Positions 62,358-64,000 of a stretch of DNA of 64,000 nucleotides are shown here, piece by piece. Position numbers and translations under genes: made by a program. The DNA is from Saccharina japonica. Taxonomy: Eukaryota > Sar > Phaeophyceae > Laminariales > Laminariaceae. The DNA is taken from positions 391,628-455,627 of the forward strand of contig MEHQ01000463.1 in the NCBI GenBank assembly GCA_008828725.1, read 5' to 3'. Under the pieces are notes generated by a model. That model was given only the letters and a program-made list of their open reading frames with translations, was not told the DNA's origin and searched no databases. Every line of letters starts with the position of its first letter. The stretch's first letter is position 1.

Positions 62358-63132
62358 CTGTCCAGAACGACATGCCCACAACCCTGCCGTGCCGTGCTAC
62401 CTTGGGGAAACTGCTATTCTCACGAGAGCTCGACAGCGCACAGCAGGACATCTCACAATAGGCCAAGGAATAGGTGATTTGTGAATCCACGCTCTGTGGC
62501 TGTGGGGTAGTCGCTGAATTTTCGAAAATAATTTGGTTTCCCTCCTCAAACTCTATATGCGTATGGTCTCGGGGTCTTCTCCGATACATCAACCCATATA
62601 TACGATGATTGCTTGTGTGCTTGGGAGATAAATACGTTTGGAAAGAGTGTGGAGTCTATGCCTGGTGTTCTGGGCGAGAAATGTGGAGCGAGGTATATAC
62701 AAGTATAATTCTCTCCAAATATCGACCATTCATCAGCAACAACTCGAAATACTTTACAAGTACATTAATATTAATAATGAACTTCTAAGGCTTTACATCT
62801 CCCAAGGCGGTGTTTTGTCTGTACAGTTTACGTCTCCAATCGCCCCCGGATCAGGTTTGCGTTACCCGGTGCCGATCATCCTGCGGACCAGCGGCAGAGC
62901 CGGGGCTGCGTATGCACCTGCACAAGGCCAAAATGAAGGGCCTCAGTGAGGAAACAACAAGATTCAGTCCCAAAGGGAAGCGTAACACGAGATATTTCGT
63001 CAGGGCTGCTAGTGTGTCGGTGGTTTTCCAGCGTGAGATGCCCACAACCCCGCCGTGCCGTGCTACGTGAGTAAAGCTGCTAGTCTCACGTGAGCTCAAC
63101 GGTGCACAGCAGGACATCTCGCAGATGGCGAA
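62358..63132. repeat. Direct repeat pair of about 105 bp
   Basis: 62358-62465 and 63028-63132 share ATGCCCACAACCC.GCCGTGC, CGTGCTAC, CTCACG.GAGCTC and GCACAGCAGGACATCTC. The spacing is about 670 bp. It is unclear whether this is a duplicated exon, a small mobile element or a local duplication. Confidence 0.8.
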
Positions 63133-63664
63133 GGGAGATGCCTAAGGGGACAACTCGTGCACCGGGTGCTTGGCACAGCCTCGCTCACGAAAAGCGGTGG
63201 GTCGAGAGTCGGGAAGCCATGAGGCTGGTAGAAGAAGAAGAAGAAAAATATATATCAATTATATTATGTTAACTACCTGATTGTGAGCCAGGGGGCCTCT
63301 CATCCCCAAGCTCTATGACCCTTGAGAACAGGTCAAACAATATGTGACCCATCCCGGGAAACATAATTCACTCAATCCATCTTCGTTGATGAATTTCAGT
63401 CACACAACCAAGGTTATTGTACTAATACGTCAATGTCACGTATCATACATTTCAGGAATATCACATCAGACTTTGATACGAGTAAATCCCACACGCCCCC
63501 TGCTCGTGACACAGTCCTGATAACTTCCGTCCAGTCAAAATACCAAAAACGAAACCTACGCATCAAAAATACCTTTTATGATAACGCCTTGAAATCTCAA
63601 AATAAAACAAATCAGTCCGAATACCAGAAATTCAAGCAAATTATTTCAAACTCAGATACCAAAA

Positions 63665-63980
63665 ATTTAAACCATACTAGCTCAAACTTCAACAATCTTC
63701 CAAGACACTCAGCTGCCGAAACTAGAGCGTAAGGCTGCGATAATCAGACGGCCATCAGCTCGGTGTCAATAGGTTGATACAAGTTTATCCAGTAGTGCTA
63801 ACTTCAGAATCGCAAAATACCAAAAGTCTAAACCATACTGGCTCAAACTTCAACAATCTTCCAAGACACTCAGCTGCCGAAACTAGAGGATAAGGCTGCG
63901 ATAATCAGACGGCCATCAGCTCGGTGTCAATAGGTCGATACAGGTTTAGTCCTGTAGGCTAACTTCAGATACCACTGCAC
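63665..63980. repeat. Tandem duplication, period about 161 bp, to the window end
   Basis: The block CTCAAACTTCAACAATCTTCC, through CTCAGCTGCCGAAACTAGAG and GGCCATCAGCTCGGTGTC, occurs near 63680 and again near 63842. The two copies are nearly identical, so the duplication is recent, and the array may continue past the window. Confidence 0.88.
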
Positions 63981-64000
63981 GTTGCAAGAATCTCGAAACT

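Noticed and set aside
63433-63732. 99-aa Lys/Asn-rich frame
   Set aside because: Composition follows A-rich DNA, and it runs into the 161-bp tandem duplication.

Overview
This is nuclear DNA of a eukaryote with a repeat-rich genome. Nothing looks bacterial or organellar: the one convincing host gene has small exons with GT-AG introns, and the rest is dominated by LINEs, tRNA-derived SINEs, a long satellite, DNA transposons and a tyrosine-recombinase retroelement fossil. The cysteine module of the gene (CC-x3-C-x2-CGG-x-GC-x2-RP) recalls, from memory only, secreted proteins of brown algae and other stramenopiles. A stramenopile, perhaps a brown alga, is my best guess, held weakly.

Layout. 1-3.6 kb: two 3' pieces of one LINE family, one carrying a huge (TTTG)n array, and a SINE copy. 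3.6-7 kb: no recognisable gene; a patch rich in CCGTC pentamers lies at 4.86-5.48 kb. 7.0-10.4 kb: the longest LINE copy (minus strand), with a recognisable reverse transcriptase, split by a SINE flanked by a 73-bp direct duplication. 11.3-11.7 kb: another SINE and a LINE 3' tip. 14.9-15.4 kb: a dispersed repeat seen again at 53.4-54.6 kb. 18.5-21.6 kb: a cysteine-rich modular gene; six exons encode three tandem two-exon modules of ten cysteines each, with all phases consistent and a stop at the end. Its 5' end was not found. 21.6-22.6 kb: a LINE 3' copy inverted relative to the 7-kb copy. 22.7-29.8 kb: little recognisable beyond minor tandem repeats.

29.98-52.89 kb is one satellite of about 265-bp units, roughly 50 in all, interrupted by two large insertions. 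The first (32513-35355) is a non-autonomous DNA transposon whose inverted arms consist of about 200-bp units studded with palindromes, with a near-perfect 9-bp target duplication; a small TA-flanked MITE sits inside it. The second (43325-49817) is a broken retroelement with the A1 - interior - B1 A2 - B2 split direct repeats of the Ngaro/PAT group of DIRS-like elements, and with RNase H-like and tyrosine-recombinase-like remnants.

53-64 kb: dispersed and tandem repeats, a 446-bp inverted-repeat element, a SINE whose empty site is preserved about 2.9 kb away, and several local duplications up to the window end.

The most general signal is the excess of the 7-mer TACAGTA/TACTGTA (about 30 by eye against about 8 expected). 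Where the sequence before the change is known from neighbouring satellite units, CTAG has become CTACAGTAG or CTACTGTAG. This is the TA-CAG-TA scar expected from excision of a Tc1/mariner-type element with CAG ends, and a MITE with such ends is present in the window.
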